Notes: a model not told the origin generated them from the sequence alone. Numbered from the stretch's first letter, positions 8,268 through 17,710 are shown. The stretch: DNA of 64,000 nt from Enterococcus saccharolyticus subsp. saccharolyticus (GCF_029023825.1 NZ_CP118957.1:62001-126000), one strand, 5' to 3'. Numbers and translations: made by a program.

Positions 8268-8327
8268 AACTTGTCCTCTGACACCAACCTATGCTATCGT
8301 TTGAGTAACAACTTTGAGGAGGCGCTT

Positions 8328-9131
8328 ATGGTTCAATTAATTGCAGTAGATATGGATGGCACGTTTTTAACAACGGACAAAACGTATGACCGCGCACGTT
8401 TTGAAACGATTTTGGCAGAGTTGCAGCAACGTCAGATTAAATTTGTGGTCGCTAGTGGGAATCAATATGCTCAGTTGACATCCTTTTTTCCTGAAAAAAA
8501 TGACTTGTCGTTTGTTGCTGAAAATGGTGTGTTAGTATATGACCAAGGTAAATTGATTCGTGAAAGTCATTTTGACAAAGAGACTGTGACTGCGATGATT
8601 CATTTTTTACGAGAACGATATCCTGAAGTCAACATGGTGTTAAATGGGATTCAGAGTGCGTATATGGAACGACATATGCCAGCAGAATTTCAACATTTTG
8701 TCACTTTTTATTGCCATGCGTTAGAAATTGTGGATGATTTATTGGCGGTAGATTTTGAACAAGAAAAGTACGTGAAATTTGCATTAGGTGTTCCTGTAGA
8801 GCGTACCGAGGAAATTGCGCGTGCAATCTCTGAAGCTTTTCCCCAACAAGCACGAGCAGTTTCAAGTGGGCATGGGAGTGTGGATATTATTTTGCCAGAC
8901 TATCATAAAGCGAACGGCTTGCAATTTTTAGCTGATTATTGGCAAATTGATCCACAAGAGATGATGGCGTTTGGCGATGGACACAATGATTTAGAAATGT
9001 TAGCTTACGTTGGACACAGTTACGCGATGGAAAATGGTGCGCCTGCTGTTTTGCAAACAGCTAAATTTACAGCCCCTTCGAATGATAAAAGTGGTGTTTT
9101 ACAAGTTATTGAAGAATTTTTGTCACAATAG
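8328..9131 (+). CDS. HAD-IIB (Cof-type) sugar phosphatase
   Basis: A cytoplasmic phosphatase of 267 aa in the Cof/YidA subfamily. DMDGTFL near the N-terminus carries nucleophile Asp8 and Asp10. SGNQYAQL is motif II, the family cap domain occupies about 85-190, and GDGHNDLEML is the metal-binding motif IV. GAGGAGG lies 7 bases before the ATG at 8328; the frame remains open upstream to 8271 but without a ribosome site. Members dephosphorylate sugar phosphates or flavin precursors, and the substrate cannot be told. It is followed 9 bases later by the pentapeptide-repeat gene, probably one transcript. Confidence 0.9.
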   Translation: MVQLIAVDMDGTFLTTDKTYDRARFETILAELQQRQIKFVVASGNQYAQLTSFFPEKNDLSFVAENGVLVYDQGKLIRESHFDKETVTAMIHFLRERYPEVNMVLNGIQSAYMERHMPAEFQHFVTFYCHALEIVDDLLAVDFEQEKYVKFALGVPVERTEEIARAISEAFPQQARAVSSGHGSVDIILPDYHKANGLQFLADYWQIDPQEMMAFGDGHNDLEMLAYVGHSYAMENGAPAVLQTAKFTAPSNDKSGVLQVIEEFLSQ

Positions 9132-9140
9132 GAGAATCAG

Positions 9141-9728
9141 ATGATTGAAAATCAAACGTTAACGATTGACCAACTAGAAGCAGGAGAGACGTACAAAAAT
9201 TGTCGTTTGGCGCCATCTGGAAAAGGTAGTTCATTTTCTGACATCGTATTTGATCACTGTGAATTTGAAAAGCAACGTTTTACCCATAGTGAATGGTTAG
9301 ACTGCACGTTTAACAATAGTGTATTTTCAAATCAGGATTTTTCTGACAGTGTCTTTTATCGTTGTTCATTTGACCATTGCCAGCTTCTAGGAACAAATTT
9401 CTCACGTAATCGTTGGAAAGAAACACGAGTGATTGACTCACGTGGGGATTATCTTAATTTTAGTGAATCTCTGATGGAGAAAAATGTATTTGTGCAAGTT
9501 TCTTTAAATGAAGCTTTTTTTCAACAAGTCACCATCAAGAAAAAATTAGTTTTTGATCAATGTGAAATGAATCAAGCAGATTTTTCTGAGACAAAGTTAG
9601 CGCAAGTGGATTTTTCAACGAGTGCGTTTGAGACACTCTATTTTTCACCCCAATTAATGAAAGGTGCTGTGATTTCTCCGTATCAAGCCGTACAGATGAT
9701 GGCGATGATGGGTGTGAAAATTCGATAG
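9141..9728 (+). CDS. pentapeptide-repeat protein
   Basis: A protein of 195 aa with successive five-residue units centred on Phe or Leu, for example FDHCE, FTHSE, FNNSV, FSNQD, FSDSV and FYRCS at about 35-80, and again FDQCE, ADFSE and VDFST at about 140-165. Such repeats fold as a right-handed quadrilateral beta-helix. Some family members (Qnr, MfpA) mimic DNA and protect gyrase; most have no known role. The repeats are interrupted by a less regular middle (about 90-135), so it is not an obvious Qnr. No signal peptide or membrane segment. The gene has a GGAG site and sits directly behind the HAD phosphatase. Confidence 0.85.
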   Translation: MIENQTLTIDQLEAGETYKNCRLAPSGKGSSFSDIVFDHCEFEKQRFTHSEWLDCTFNNSVFSNQDFSDSVFYRCSFDHCQLLGTNFSRNRWKETRVIDSRGDYLNFSESLMEKNVFVQVSLNEAFFQQVTIKKKLVFDQCEMNQADFSETKLAQVDFSTSAFETLYFSPQLMKGAVISPYQAVQMMAMMGVKIR

Positions 9729-10011
9729 GGCACGTGATTGTATCCGCCTATTTAACTGAGAGATATCCGAATGATAGTAGAGCTTGGCAGAAAATCCTAG
9801 TCGCAAATTCATTAGAATGAGCGTCAGTCACTCTATATAGTTCGGTTATTTTTTTGTGTGACAGATTCTTTTTAGTTAAGATTGCTTGATATAGCTAGGT
9901 TTTACCATAAGCTATGAAAAATATTTGTAGAAATAGAAGATTCTCAGTGCCTATACAAGTGAAATTTGCTATGATAGAATACAACACGACTATTTTCGAG
10001 TAGGTGGAAAT
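9729..10011. other. intergenic region before ispE
   Basis: No convincing gene. A 29-codon open stretch ending with TGA at 9818-9820 looks vaguely protein-like but has no family match I recognise. TATGAT near 9970 could be a -10 box for ispE, with no good -35. Confidence 0.4.
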
Positions 10012-10863
10012 ATGGAAATTATAGAGAAAGCACCCGCAAAAATCAATTTGGGCTTAGATATTCTGCGTAAAAGAGAAGACGGATATCACGAACTTGAGAT
10101 GGTCATGTCTAGTGTAGATTTAGCGGATCGTTTAACGTTTGAAACGCTCCCTGAAAATAAAATCATTGTGGAGACGAATAAAGCATTTTTGCCAATTGAT
10201 AAACGCAACAATGTTTATCAAGCAGCGACGATTTTAAAAGAACGCTATGGTATTCAAGATGGCATAAAAATTTCTATTGATAAACATATTCCAGTAGCTG
10301 CTGGTTTGGGCGGTGGAAGTACCGACTGTGCGGCAGCATTACGTGGAATGAACCGTCTATGGCAGCTTGGTTTATCGATGGATGAGCTCGTTTCGATGGG
10401 CGTAGAAGTCGGTACCGATGTTCCTTATTGTGTCTATGGAACGACTTCGTTTATTGCTGGTAAAGGAGAAATTGTCCGACCATTGATTCCAATGCCTCAA
10501 TGTTGGGTTGTTTTAGTCAAACCACGTATCAGTGTATCTACGCGTAAAATTTTCCAACAAGTCGAAATGGACCAATTGTCTCATCCGGATATGCACAAAT
10601 TATCCGAAGCAATTTTAAAACAAGATTATGAGATGATGTTGGCCCATATGGGAAATAGTCTAGAAGATGTGACCATACCGAAACATCCAGTCGTGCAACA
10701 AATTAAAGATCGTATGTTAAAATATGGCGCTGATGCAGCACTGATGAGTGGTAGTGGCCCGACTGTCTTTGCTTTATGTAAGAAATATTCTCGCGCACAA
10801 CGCATTGTCAATGGCTTAAAAGGCTTTTGTGACGAAGTGTATCTAGTGCGCACCTTAAAGTGA
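10012..10863 (+). CDS. ispE: 4-diphosphocytidyl-2-C-methyl-D-erythritol kinase homologue (GHMP kinase)
   Basis: A GHMP kinase of 283 aa. The N-terminal APAKINLGLDIL and the glycine-rich ATP motif PVAAGLGGGSTD (94-105) are typical of IspE, as is the C-terminal SGSGPTVFA motif. In the MEP pathway the enzyme phosphorylates CDP-methylerythritol. Enterococci make isoprenoids by mevalonate and usually lack the other MEP enzymes, so this orphan probably has another substrate or role. It sits in the conserved ispE-adc-purR-glmU-prs neighbourhood. A terminator follows at once, so it is separate from the adc operon. Confidence 0.9.
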   Translation: MEIIEKAPAKINLGLDILRKREDGYHELEMVMSSVDLADRLTFETLPENKIIVETNKAFLPIDKRNNVYQAATILKERYGIQDGIKISIDKHIPVAAGLGGGSTDCAAALRGMNRLWQLGLSMDELVSMGVEVGTDVPYCVYGTTSFIAGKGEIVRPLIPMPQCWVVLVKPRISVSTRKIFQQVEMDQLSHPDMHKLSEAILKQDYEMMLAHMGNSLEDVTIPKHPVVQQIKDRMLKYGADAALMSGSGPTVFALCKKYSRAQRIVNGLKGFCDEVYLVRTLK

Positions 10864-10872
10864 TGTTAGCGA

Positions 10873-10912
10873 AAAAAGCGAATTCTTCTTCTATAAGAAG
10901 TCTTCGCTTTTT
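10873..10912 (+). terminator. terminator after ispE
   Basis: AAAAAGCGAA and CTTCTT arms pair with AAGAAG and TTCGCTTTTT. The stem is strong, with a T-rich end before the adcA promoter. Confidence 0.8.
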
Positions 10913-10928
10913 GTTTGCTCTCTTTTCC

Positions 10929-10991
10929 TTGACGAAACGGCGACTGTTTGATACATTATTCTCTGTTATCAAATCGTAAGCCTTACGATTT
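10929..10991 (+). promoter_or_regulatory. adc promoter with Zur operator
   Basis: TTGACG (10929-10934) and TACATT (10952-10957) have 17-base spacing. Just downstream, 10971-10991 is a perfect inverted repeat of two 10-base arms around one base, AAATCGTAAG-C-CTTACGATTT. This matches the Zur box of Bacillus-type Fur-family zinc repressors, not the AdcR box (TTAACNNGTTAA type) of streptococci. Zinc repression of adcACB by Zur is the direct reading. Confidence 0.85.
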
Positions 10992-11025
10992 GTTTTATTC
11001 GAAGAAAAAGTGAGGATCGTAAAAA

Positions 11026-11955
11026 ATGAAAAAAATCCTTTTAACAAGCGCTCTATTAATTGGTAGTGTTCTTTTAGGTGCGTGTGGTCAAAGTAAAGAA
11101 ACCAATGATGAGTTAAAAATTATGACAACTTTTTATCCAATGTATGAATTTAGTAAGCAAGTTGTCGGTGATGAAGGCGATGTCGAATTATTGATTCCAG
11201 CAGGAACTGAAGCGCATGATTATGAACCAAGTGCTAAGGATATTGCGAAAATTTCCGAAGCTGATGCGTTAGTCTACAACAGTGCAGAATTAGAAACATG
11301 GGTGGATCGTCTAGGTGAAAGTATCGATACCAAACAAACAACGTTTATCGAAGCAGCTGGTCAGATTGATTTAATGGCTGGCGCCGAAGACCATGACCAC
11401 GAGCATGATGAACAGGAAGAAGAGCATCATCATGCCCATGATCCACATGTATGGGTGGACCCAGTCTTAGCGATGAAAGAAGTCGAAACGATTCGGGATG
11501 TGTTAAGTGAAAAATATCCAGAAAAAAAAGCTAATTTTGAAAAAAATGCAGCGGCCTATTTAGAAGAGTTACAAACATTAGATCAAGAATTTCAAGCGGC
11601 GTTTAAAGATGCGAAAAATAAAACATTCGTGACGCAACATGCGGCATTTGCTTACCTAGCAAAACAATATGGTTTGATCCAAGAATCCATCGCGGGTATT
11701 TCACCCGATGAGGAACCAAGTCCTAGTCGTTTAGCAGAATTAAAACATTATGTAGAAGACCATCACGTCAAAGTGATTTATTTTGAAGAAAATGCATCTT
11801 CGAAAGTGGCTGAAACGTTAGCACAAGAAACAGGTGTTTCGCTAGAAGTTTTAAATCCTTTGGAAAGTTTAACGAATGAACAACTCAAAGCCGGTGAAAA
11901 TTATGTCAGTGTGATGCGTGACAATTTGGACGCATTAAAAGCAAGTATTCAATAA
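11026..11955 (+). CDS. adcA: zinc ABC transporter substrate-binding lipoprotein AdcA/ZnuA
   Basis: A surface lipoprotein of 309 aa that captures Zn(II). The signal peptide ends in lipobox LGAC with Cys20. The cluster A-I fold has metal ligands His64 (EAHDYEPS), His141 (DPHVWVDP) and a later His in the THAAFAYL-like region (QHAAFAYL). The His/Asp/Glu-rich loop at 121-141 is the usual zinc-gathering loop of this family. It lacks the C-terminal ZinT domain found in streptococcal AdcA, so it is the short form. First gene of adcA-adcC-adcB behind a Zur-controlled promoter. Confidence 0.95.
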   Translation: MKKILLTSALLIGSVLLGACGQSKETNDELKIMTTFYPMYEFSKQVVGDEGDVELLIPAGTEAHDYEPSAKDIAKISEADALVYNSAELETWVDRLGESIDTKQTTFIEAAGQIDLMAGAEDHDHEHDEQEEEHHHAHDPHVWVDPVLAMKEVETIRDVLSEKYPEKKANFEKNAAAYLEELQTLDQEFQAAFKDAKNKTFVTQHAAFAYLAKQYGLIQESIAGISPDEEPSPSRLAELKHYVEDHHVKVIYFEENASSKVAETLAQETGVSLEVLNPLESLTNEQLKAGENYVSVMRDNLDALKASIQ

Positions 11956-11967
11956 GGAGGCGCACTT

Positions 11968-12648
11968 GTGCATTATATAGAAGTCAAAGATTTGACGTTT
12001 TACTACGATGATGAACCTGTTTTAGAAGGCGTGAATTATCATGTGGACGCAGGAGAATTTGTCATTTTAACAGGTGAAAATGGGGCGGCAAAATCGACCC
12101 TTGTTCGTTCGACGTTAGGGTTATTAAAACCAGCCAAAGGCGAAGTCACTGTTGCGAAAAAAAATACAGCAGGCAAACGCCTTAGTGTGGGCTATATTCC
12201 CCAACAAATTGCCTCGTTTAATGTGGGCTTTCCAAGTACCGTTTTAGAATTGGTGCGTTCCGGACGTTATCCTAAAAATCGTTGGTTCAAAAAATTAACA
12301 CAACGCGACCATGACCATGTGCAAAAAGCTTTAGAAGCAGTTGGAATGTGGGAGATGCGTCACAAACGCATTGGTGAGCTATCGGGCGGACAAAAACAGC
12401 GCATTAGTTTAGCGCGTATTTTTGCTACCGATCCAGATTTGTTCATTTTAGATGAACCGACAACAGGAATGGATGAAGAGTCACGCAATAATTTTTATCG
12501 TTTGTTGCGTCATAGCGCGCATCAACATGGAAAAGCCATTTTAATGATTACTCATGACCATGAAGATATTAAAAACTATGCGGATCGTCAAATTCGTTTA
12601 GTACGAAAGGAGGATTCTCAATGGAGATGCTTTCATATGAATTCATGA
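11968..12648 (+). CDS. adcC: zinc ABC transporter ATP-binding protein
   Basis: A cytoplasmic ATPase of 226 aa of the AdcABC zinc importer. The GTG start at 11968 follows AAGGAGG. Walker A is GENGAAKST (36-44), with Ala in place of the usual last Gly of GxGKS; I believe related AdcC/ZitQ proteins share this, so it is not taken as inactivating. The signature is LSGGQKQR, Walker B is LFILDEP, and the H-loop is MITHDHED. It lies 12 bases after adcA and overlaps adcB by 28 bases. Confidence 0.95.
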   Translation: MHYIEVKDLTFYYDDEPVLEGVNYHVDAGEFVILTGENGAAKSTLVRSTLGLLKPAKGEVTVAKKNTAGKRLSVGYIPQQIASFNVGFPSTVLELVRSGRYPKNRWFKKLTQRDHDHVQKALEAVGMWEMRHKRIGELSGGQKQRISLARIFATDPDLFILDEPTTGMDEESRNNFYRLLRHSAHQHGKAILMITHDHEDIKNYADRQIRLVRKEDSQWRCFHMNS

Positions 12649-13454
12649 GACGGGCCTTTTTAGCGGCTATTTTTATTGCAGGAATTGCGCCGATGTTGGG
12701 TGTATTTTTAGTCATTCGTCGTCAATCATTAATGGCAGACACACTGTCGCATGTTTCGTTAGCAGGGGTCGCATTGGGTTTCTTTTTAAATCTAAATCCG
12801 ACGTTAACGACCATGTTCGTCGTTATTTTGGCGGCGATTGTTTTGGAATATTTACGAATGATGTACCGTAGTTACTCAGAAATTTCGATTGCTATTTTGA
12901 TGTCGGGAGGATTAGCATTAGCGTTAGTCTTGATGAACTTGAGCGGGGGCAATTCTTCGACGAGTATTCAGTCGTATCTTTTTGGTTCGATTGTCACGAT
13001 TACGTCAGATCAAGTCGTCTTTTTAGGGATACTGTTTGCTGTTACCGCTGTGCTATTTTTATTGTTTAAAAAGCCGATGTATGTCTTAACTTTTGACGAA
13101 GATACTGCCCATGTAGATGGGTTACCCGTTCATTGGATGTCGATGATGTTTAATGTTTTAACGGGGGTAGCGATTGCGGTGATGATTCCGATTGCGGGCG
13201 CATTATTAATTTCCGCAATTATGGTTTTACCGGCAGCGATTAGTATGCGCTTAGGTAAAAGTTTTAACATGGTGATTTTGATTAGTATTGTGATTGGGTT
13301 AGCTGGAATGATGACGGGTTTAACTAGTTCGTATTACTTATCAACCCCACCTGGAGCAACGATTACGCTAGTTTTTATTGCTGTCTTCTTACTTGTGAAT
13401 CTGATTCGTCGAGTGATCATCTTATTGCAACGAAAAAAACAAGCAAAAAATTAG
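12621..13454 (+). CDS. adcB: zinc ABC transporter permease
   Basis: An integral membrane protein of 277 aa in the ABC-3 family, with about eight hydrophobic segments. It forms the channel of the Zn(II) importer. The start at 12621 follows AAAGGAGG by 8 bases and lies inside the end of adcC, so the two are translationally coupled. A strong terminator follows at 13455. Confidence 0.95.
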   Translation: MEMLSYEFMRRAFLAAIFIAGIAPMLGVFLVIRRQSLMADTLSHVSLAGVALGFFLNLNPTLTTMFVVILAAIVLEYLRMMYRSYSEISIAILMSGGLALALVLMNLSGGNSSTSIQSYLFGSIVTITSDQVVFLGILFAVTAVLFLLFKKPMYVLTFDEDTAHVDGLPVHWMSMMFNVLTGVAIAVMIPIAGALLISAIMVLPAAISMRLGKSFNMVILISIVIGLAGMMTGLTSSYYLSTPPGATITLVFIAVFLLVNLIRRVIILLQRKKQAKN

Positions 13455-13493
13455 AAAAAAGCACGAGAAACGAAAATTTCTCGTGCTTTTTTT
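13455..13493 (+). terminator. terminator of the adc operon
   Basis: AAAAAAGCACGAGAAA pairs with TTTCTCGTGCTTTTTT around a short loop. Near-symmetrical, so it may act in both directions. Confidence 0.9.
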
Positions 13494-13503
13494 AATTATT
13501 CTT

Positions 13504-13572
13504 AATAAAGTACGAACAATTTTTCAAATAATTAAGAAAATACTCGATAAAATCTGTGAAAAGCTTTATAAT
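13504..13572 (+). promoter_or_regulatory. purR promoter with possible PurBox
   Basis: TATAAT at 13567-13572 has only a weak -35 (TCGATA, 13544-13549). Upstream, AAGTACGAACAATT (about 13508-13521) resembles one PurBox (CGAAC core), suggesting autoregulation. The partner box in opposite orientation is not clear. Confidence 0.4.
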
Positions 13573-13607
13573 AAGGAGAAAGAATTTAGGAAAAGGAGTT
13601 GAAGTTT

Positions 13608-14429
13608 GTGAAGGTTCGTCGTAGTGAACGATTGATTGATATGACCCACTATTTATTGGATCATCCACATGAATTGATTTCGTTGACATTTTTTGCCAAA
13701 CGTTATGAGTCAGCAAAATCATCGATTAGTGAAGATTTAGCCATCATTAAAAAAACATTTAGAGAAAGAGGTACGGGTCTACTAGATACCATTCCTGGTG
13801 CAGCAGGAGGCGTAATTTTTGTACCGATGATTTCTAAAGAAGAAGCAAAAGAATATGTTGTGGCGTTGTCTGAACGTTTATCTGAACAAGATCGTCTGCT
13901 TCCAGGTGGTTATGTGTATTTATCTGATTTATTAGGAGAACCCGAATTATTACGCCAAGTCGGTCGCATTATTGCGTCGAAATATTTAGGTGAAAAAATT
14001 GATGCGGTGATGACAGTAGCCACAAAAGGTGTGCCGATTGCCCAAGCTGTTTCCTATTATCTAAATGTCCCATTTGTCATTGTACGTCGCGATTCAAAAA
14101 TTACAGAAGGTTCAACTGTGAGTGTGAACTATGTATCTGGTTCGTCTGAACGTATCGAAAAAATGGAATTATCAAAACGTAGTCTAAAACGAGGATCACG
14201 TGTTTTAGTCGTTGACGATTTCATGAAAGGCGGCGGAACCATTAACGGTATGCAAGGCTTGATTGAAGAATTTGAAGCAGAACTAGTTGGGGTAACTGTT
14301 TTTGCTGAAGCGAAATTCCGTGGGGAACGTGCCGTCAAAAAATACAATTCATTGTTATTTGTTGAAGATGTAAATACACAAACCAAAACAATTTCTGTGG
14401 TACCTGGAAATTATTTTGACGAAGAGTAA
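13608..14429 (+). CDS. purR: pur operon regulator PurR
   Basis: A DNA-binding regulator of purine synthesis, 273 aa. The N-terminal winged helix (VRRSERLIDMTHYLL, then SAKSSISEDLA) is followed by a phosphoribosyltransferase-like domain with the PRPP motif VLVVDDFMKGGGT at about 203. The domain binds PRPP as effector but is not an active transferase. I chose GTG at 13608 (AGGAG 8 bases upstream); the frame extends to a TTG at 13599 that overlaps the ribosome site. Position before glmU and prs is conserved in enterococci, and prs makes its effector. Confidence 0.95.
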   Translation: MKVRRSERLIDMTHYLLDHPHELISLTFFAKRYESAKSSISEDLAIIKKTFRERGTGLLDTIPGAAGGVIFVPMISKEEAKEYVVALSERLSEQDRLLPGGYVYLSDLLGEPELLRQVGRIIASKYLGEKIDAVMTVATKGVPIAQAVSYYLNVPFVIVRRDSKITEGSTVSVNYVSGSSERIEKMELSKRSLKRGSRVLVVDDFMKGGGTINGMQGLIEEFEAELVGVTVFAEAKFRGERAVKKYNSLLFVEDVNTQTKTISVVPGNYFDEE

Positions 14430-14435
14430 CTTATT

Positions 14436-14474
14436 GACTGGTTTCTGACTATTTTGTTGGAAGCCAGTTTTTTG
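14436..14474 (+). terminator. terminator after purR
   Basis: ACTGGTTTC pairs with GAAGCCAGT (one G-T pair) around a loop, followed by T6. Confidence 0.75.
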
Positions 14475-14598
14475 CTATTTTTTAGGAATTATCTGGATGA
14501 GCCGCATACCATGAAATAGAAGTAGGGAAGGCGTTTACATCTGTCGGGACTTTTTGTAAACTAAAGCTACGATAGTGAAGGAAAGTGAGCGTGGTACG

Positions 14599-15000
14599 AT
14601 GGAACAGACACTTGTGATTATCAAACCAGATGGAGTAGAACGCCAATTAGTTGGACAAATTATTCAACGCTTTGAAGCAGCTAATTTAAAGATGAAGGCA
14701 GTCAATATGACGCTTCTAACTACAGAGCTGCTGAAAGCACATTACCAACATTTAATCGGACAGCCTTTTTTTCCGAAATTATTGGCATATATGACAGAAG
14801 GACCAGTAGTATTATTGATTTTAGAAGGTGAGCAGGCAGTAGCACGCGTTCGGAAAATAGTAGGGGCGACAAATCCATTAACTGCAGACATGGGAACCAT
14901 TCGTGGTGATTATGGAATCAATCAGACCCGCAATTTGGTGCATGCTTCGGATTCATCCGCAAATGTTCAAATTGAAATTGCACGTTTTTTTGGAAAATAA
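14599..15000 (+). CDS. ndk: nucleoside diphosphate kinase
   Basis: An enzyme of 133 aa that balances nucleoside triphosphate pools. The N-terminal QTLVIIKPDGVERQL, the GPVVLLILEGEQAV segment, ATNPLTADMGTIRGD and the active-site His in NLVHASDS are all present. The last has Ala where most family members have Gly. ATG 14599 is preceded by a loosely spaced GAAAGTGAG; an alternative GTG at 14575 adds eight residues that do not match the family. It lies between purR and glmU, an insertion into an otherwise common purR-glmU order. Confidence 0.9.
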   Translation: MEQTLVIIKPDGVERQLVGQIIQRFEAANLKMKAVNMTLLTTELLKAHYQHLIGQPFFPKLLAYMTEGPVVLLILEGEQAVARVRKIVGATNPLTADMGTIRGDYGINQTRNLVHASDSSANVQIEIARFFGK

Positions 15001-15091
15001 ATTGGTCTACCTAGAAACGTTCCGATATAGTTGAAAAGTTCAAGTAATTGGGCTACACTTAAAAAAGCAAAAATCGAATGGAGTGAGTTAC

Positions 15092-16465
15092 GTGGATACA
15101 CGTTACGCAATTATTTTAGCTGCCGGCAAAGGCACACGTATGAAATCAAAACTATACAAAGTATTACACCCGGTTTGTGGCAAACCAATGGTGGAACACA
15201 TTATTAACCGAGTAGAAGAAACCAAACCTGCAGAAATTGTGACTATCGTTGGTCATGGCGCTGATAAAGTGCAATCACAATTAGGGGAACGCAGTCAATA
15301 TGCGCTACAAGCAGAACAATTAGGTACAGGTCATGCGGTGATGCAAGCTGCTGAATTTTTAAATGGGAAAAAAGGCACGACGTTAGTTATTAGTGGGGAT
15401 ACACCGTTGTTAACTTCTGAAACGTTGGATGAATTATTTGAATACCACCAAGGAAAAGGCGCTTCGGCAACGATTTTAACCGCCCATGCAGAAGACCCAA
15501 CTGGTTATGGCCGTATTTTACGTGACCGTGTCGGGATTGTGGATCGTATTGTCGAACAAAAAGATGCGACACGTGAAGAAGCGCAAGTCAAAGAAATCAA
15601 TACAGGGACGTATTGTTTTGACAATGAATTGTTATTCGATGCGTTAACTAAATTAACTACCGACAATGCGCAAGGTGAATATTATTTAACTGATATTATT
15701 GAAATTTTAAAAGACGAAGGCAAAAACGTCGCCGCGTATCAAACGCAAGACTTTAACGAATCTTTAGGGGTTAATGACCGAGTGGCATTAGCGGAAGCCA
15801 ACCGCATTATGCGGGCACGTATCAACCACCAACATATGGTGAATGGCGTGACTTTTGTTGATCCAGCAGCGACATATATCGATGCAGGGGTCAAAATTGG
15901 TGCCGAAACGGTCATTGAACCAGGCGTATATTTAAAAGGTGAGACCGTGATTGGTGAAAACTGTGTGATTACGGCACAATCACAAATCGTGGACAGTATC
16001 ATTGGGGACAATGTGGTGGTCAAATCATCCGTTGTGGAAGAAAGCATTGTGCATTCAGGTGCCGATGTCGGTCCGTATGCCCATTTACGTCCAAAAGCTG
16101 AAATTATGGCCGATGCGCATATTGGGAACTTTGTCGAAGTCAAAAATGCGACGGTCGGTGAAGGCACAAAAGTGGGGCACTTGACGTATGTAGGTGATGC
16201 CACATTAGGCAAAGAGATCAATGTTGGTTGTGGGGTTGTTTTTGTGAACTATGATGGCAAAAATAAACATCAAACAGTCATTGGGGATCATAGCTTCATT
16301 GGCTCAAGTGCCAATATTATTGCGCCGGTCAATGTCGCAGCGAATAGTTGTATTGCGGCAGGTTCAACGATTACCGAAGATGTCCCAGAACATGCCTTAG
16401 CGATTGCACGTGCACGCCAAGTGATTAAAGAAGATTACGCAAAAAATTTCCCTTATATGCAATAA
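15092..16465 (+). CDS. glmU: bifunctional UDP-GlcNAc pyrophosphorylase / glucosamine-1-phosphate acetyltransferase
   Basis: A cytoplasmic enzyme of 457 aa that supplies UDP-GlcNAc for peptidoglycan and teichoic acids. The N-terminal uridyltransferase domain has [11 protein letters not shown]. The C-terminal half (about 250-450) is a left-handed beta-helix of hexapeptide repeats, with acetyltransferase residues in GNFVEVKN and the NYDGKNKH segment. GTG 15092 is chosen because GGAG lies 8 bases upstream; GTG 15083 overlaps that site. Essential gene; a hairpin terminator follows before prs. Confidence 0.96.
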   Translation: MDTRYAIILAAGKGTRMKSKLYKVLHPVCGKPMVEHIINRVEETKPAEIVTIVGHGADKVQSQLGERSQYALQAEQLGTGHAVMQAAEFLNGKKGTTLVISGDTPLLTSETLDELFEYHQGKGASATILTAHAEDPTGYGRILRDRVGIVDRIVEQKDATREEAQVKEINTGTYCFDNELLFDALTKLTTDNAQGEYYLTDIIEILKDEGKNVAAYQTQDFNESLGVNDRVALAEANRIMRARINHQHMVNGVTFVDPAATYIDAGVKIGAETVIEPGVYLKGETVIGENCVITAQSQIVDSIIGDNVVVKSSVVEESIVHSGADVGPYAHLRPKAEIMADAHIGNFVEVKNATVGEGTKVGHLTYVGDATLGKEINVGCGVVFVNYDGKNKHQTVIGDHSFIGSSANIIAPVNVAANSCIAAGSTITEDVPEHALAIARARQVIKEDYAKNFPYMQ

Positions 16466-16499
16466 GTCAGACGAAAGTCTTGATTTATTTGTCAAAAAT

Positions 16500-16546
16500 G
16501 ACTACTATTTACTAGGAAGATGATTCTAGTAGATTGTAGTCTTTTT
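16500..16546 (+). terminator. hairpin terminator between glmU and prs
   Basis: GACTAC (16500-16505) pairs with GTAGTC (16536-16541), followed by T5. An inner ACTAG/CTAGT stem is present. It could be partial termination or attenuation before prs. Confidence 0.6.
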
Positions 16547-16579
16547 ACTAGTCGTAATGTATAGAAAGTGGAGGTTCTC

Positions 16580-17560
16580 ATGTCGAATCAATATTCTGAT
16601 CCAAAATTAAAGATTTTTGCGCTAAACTCTAATCGTCCGTTAGCTGAAAAAATCGCTGCTGCAGTAGGTTTAGAACTAGGTAAATGTTCGGTAAAACAAT
16701 TCAGTGATGGTGAAATTCAAGTCAACATTGAAGAAAGTATCCGTGGTGCACACGTATATATCATTCAATCAACAAGTAACCCAGTAAATGATAATTTAAT
16801 GGAGTTATTAATCATGATTGATGCCTTAAAACGTGCCAGTGCCAAAACAATTAACGTGGTAATGCCTTATTATGGGTATGCACGTCAAGACCGTAAAGCA
16901 CGCTCTCGTGAACCAATTACAGCAAAATTAGTGGCAAATATGATCGAAAAAGCTGGTGCAAACCGTATGGTAACACTAGACTTGCATGCATCACAAATCC
17001 AAGGATTCTTTGATATTCCAGTCGATCACTTGATGGGCGCACCATTAATCGCAAATTACTTCTTAGAAAATAACATCAAAGGAGACGATGTAGTTGTCGT
17101 ATCTCCAGACCATGGTGGTGTGACTCGTGCCCGTAAATTAGCTGAGTTCTTAAAAGCGCCAATTGCCATCATTGATAAACGTCGTCCACGTGCAAATGTG
17201 GCAGAAGTGATGAACATTATTGGTCATGTCGAAGGAAAAATTTGTGTCTTAATCGATGATATCATTGATACAGCAGGTACCATTACTTTAGCAGCCAATG
17301 CTTTAAAACAAGCAGGTGCGAAAAGTGTTTACGCATCTTGTACGCATCCAGTATTATCAGGACCAGCATTAGAACGCATTGAAGCATCAGCAATTGAACG
17401 CTTAGTTGTCACTGATTCAATTAACTTACCAGAAGAACGCAAAATCGCTAAAATCGATGAAATTAGTGTAGGTAATTTAATGGCAGAAGCAATCAAACGT
17501 ATCCATGAGAACAAACCAGTTAGCCCATTGTTTGAATCAAAAGAGGCTTTCATTAAATAA
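16580..17560 (+). CDS. prs: ribose-phosphate pyrophosphokinase (PRPP synthetase)
   Basis: An enzyme of 326 aa making PRPP from ribose-5-phosphate and ATP. The family signature [18 protein letters not shown], the [10 protein letters not shown] segment with TRARKLAE, and the PRPP loop [12 protein letters not shown] are all present. ATG 16580 follows GGAGG by 6 bases; an in-frame codon at 16568 lies upstream of the ribosome site. It is near purR, whose effector is PRPP. Confidence 0.97.
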   Translation: MSNQYSDPKLKIFALNSNRPLAEKIAAAVGLELGKCSVKQFSDGEIQVNIEESIRGAHVYIIQSTSNPVNDNLMELLIMIDALKRASAKTINVVMPYYGYARQDRKARSREPITAKLVANMIEKAGANRMVTLDLHASQIQGFFDIPVDHLMGAPLIANYFLENNIKGDDVVVVSPDHGGVTRARKLAEFLKAPIAIIDKRRPRANVAEVMNIIGHVEGKICVLIDDIIDTAGTITLAANALKQAGAKSVYASCTHPVLSGPALERIEASAIERLVVTDSINLPEERKIAKIDEISVGNLMAEAIKRIHENKPVSPLFESKEAFIK

Positions 17561-17600
17561 CCTTGTAGCGACTGAAACATCACTCAAAACAAGACAAAAC

Positions 17601-17710
17601 TATCCGAGCTATTGAGATTGAGTCGTGCGAATGCGACTATAGGGACAATCTTTCAATAGTTCGGATAATTTACTGCTAAAGAGGCTTGGATGAGAGCCTC
17701 TTTTTTATTT
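17601..17710 (+). ncRNA. structured RNA with long hairpin plus terminator, downstream of prs
   Basis: A 15-bp stem (17601-17615 with 17653-17667, one G-U) continues through GATTG/CAATC and ends in an AGTCG/CGACT hairpin. Eleven bases later, AAAGAGGCT pairs with AGCCTCTTT, followed by T residues (17678-17707), as an intrinsic terminator. The terminator would suffice to end prs; the first hairpin has no T tail and needs another explanation (3' UTR structure, processed sRNA or regulatory leader remnant). No riboswitch class is recognised. Confidence 0.5.

Noticed and set aside
9731-9820. A 29-codon frame between the pentapeptide gene and ispE
   Set aside because: Too short, no ribosome site, no recognised match; could be chance.
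15739-16221. A 160-codon minus-strand frame inside glmU
   Set aside because: It lies fully antisense to the beta-helix half of glmU; the repetitive hexapeptide code keeps the opposite frame open. No ribosome site.
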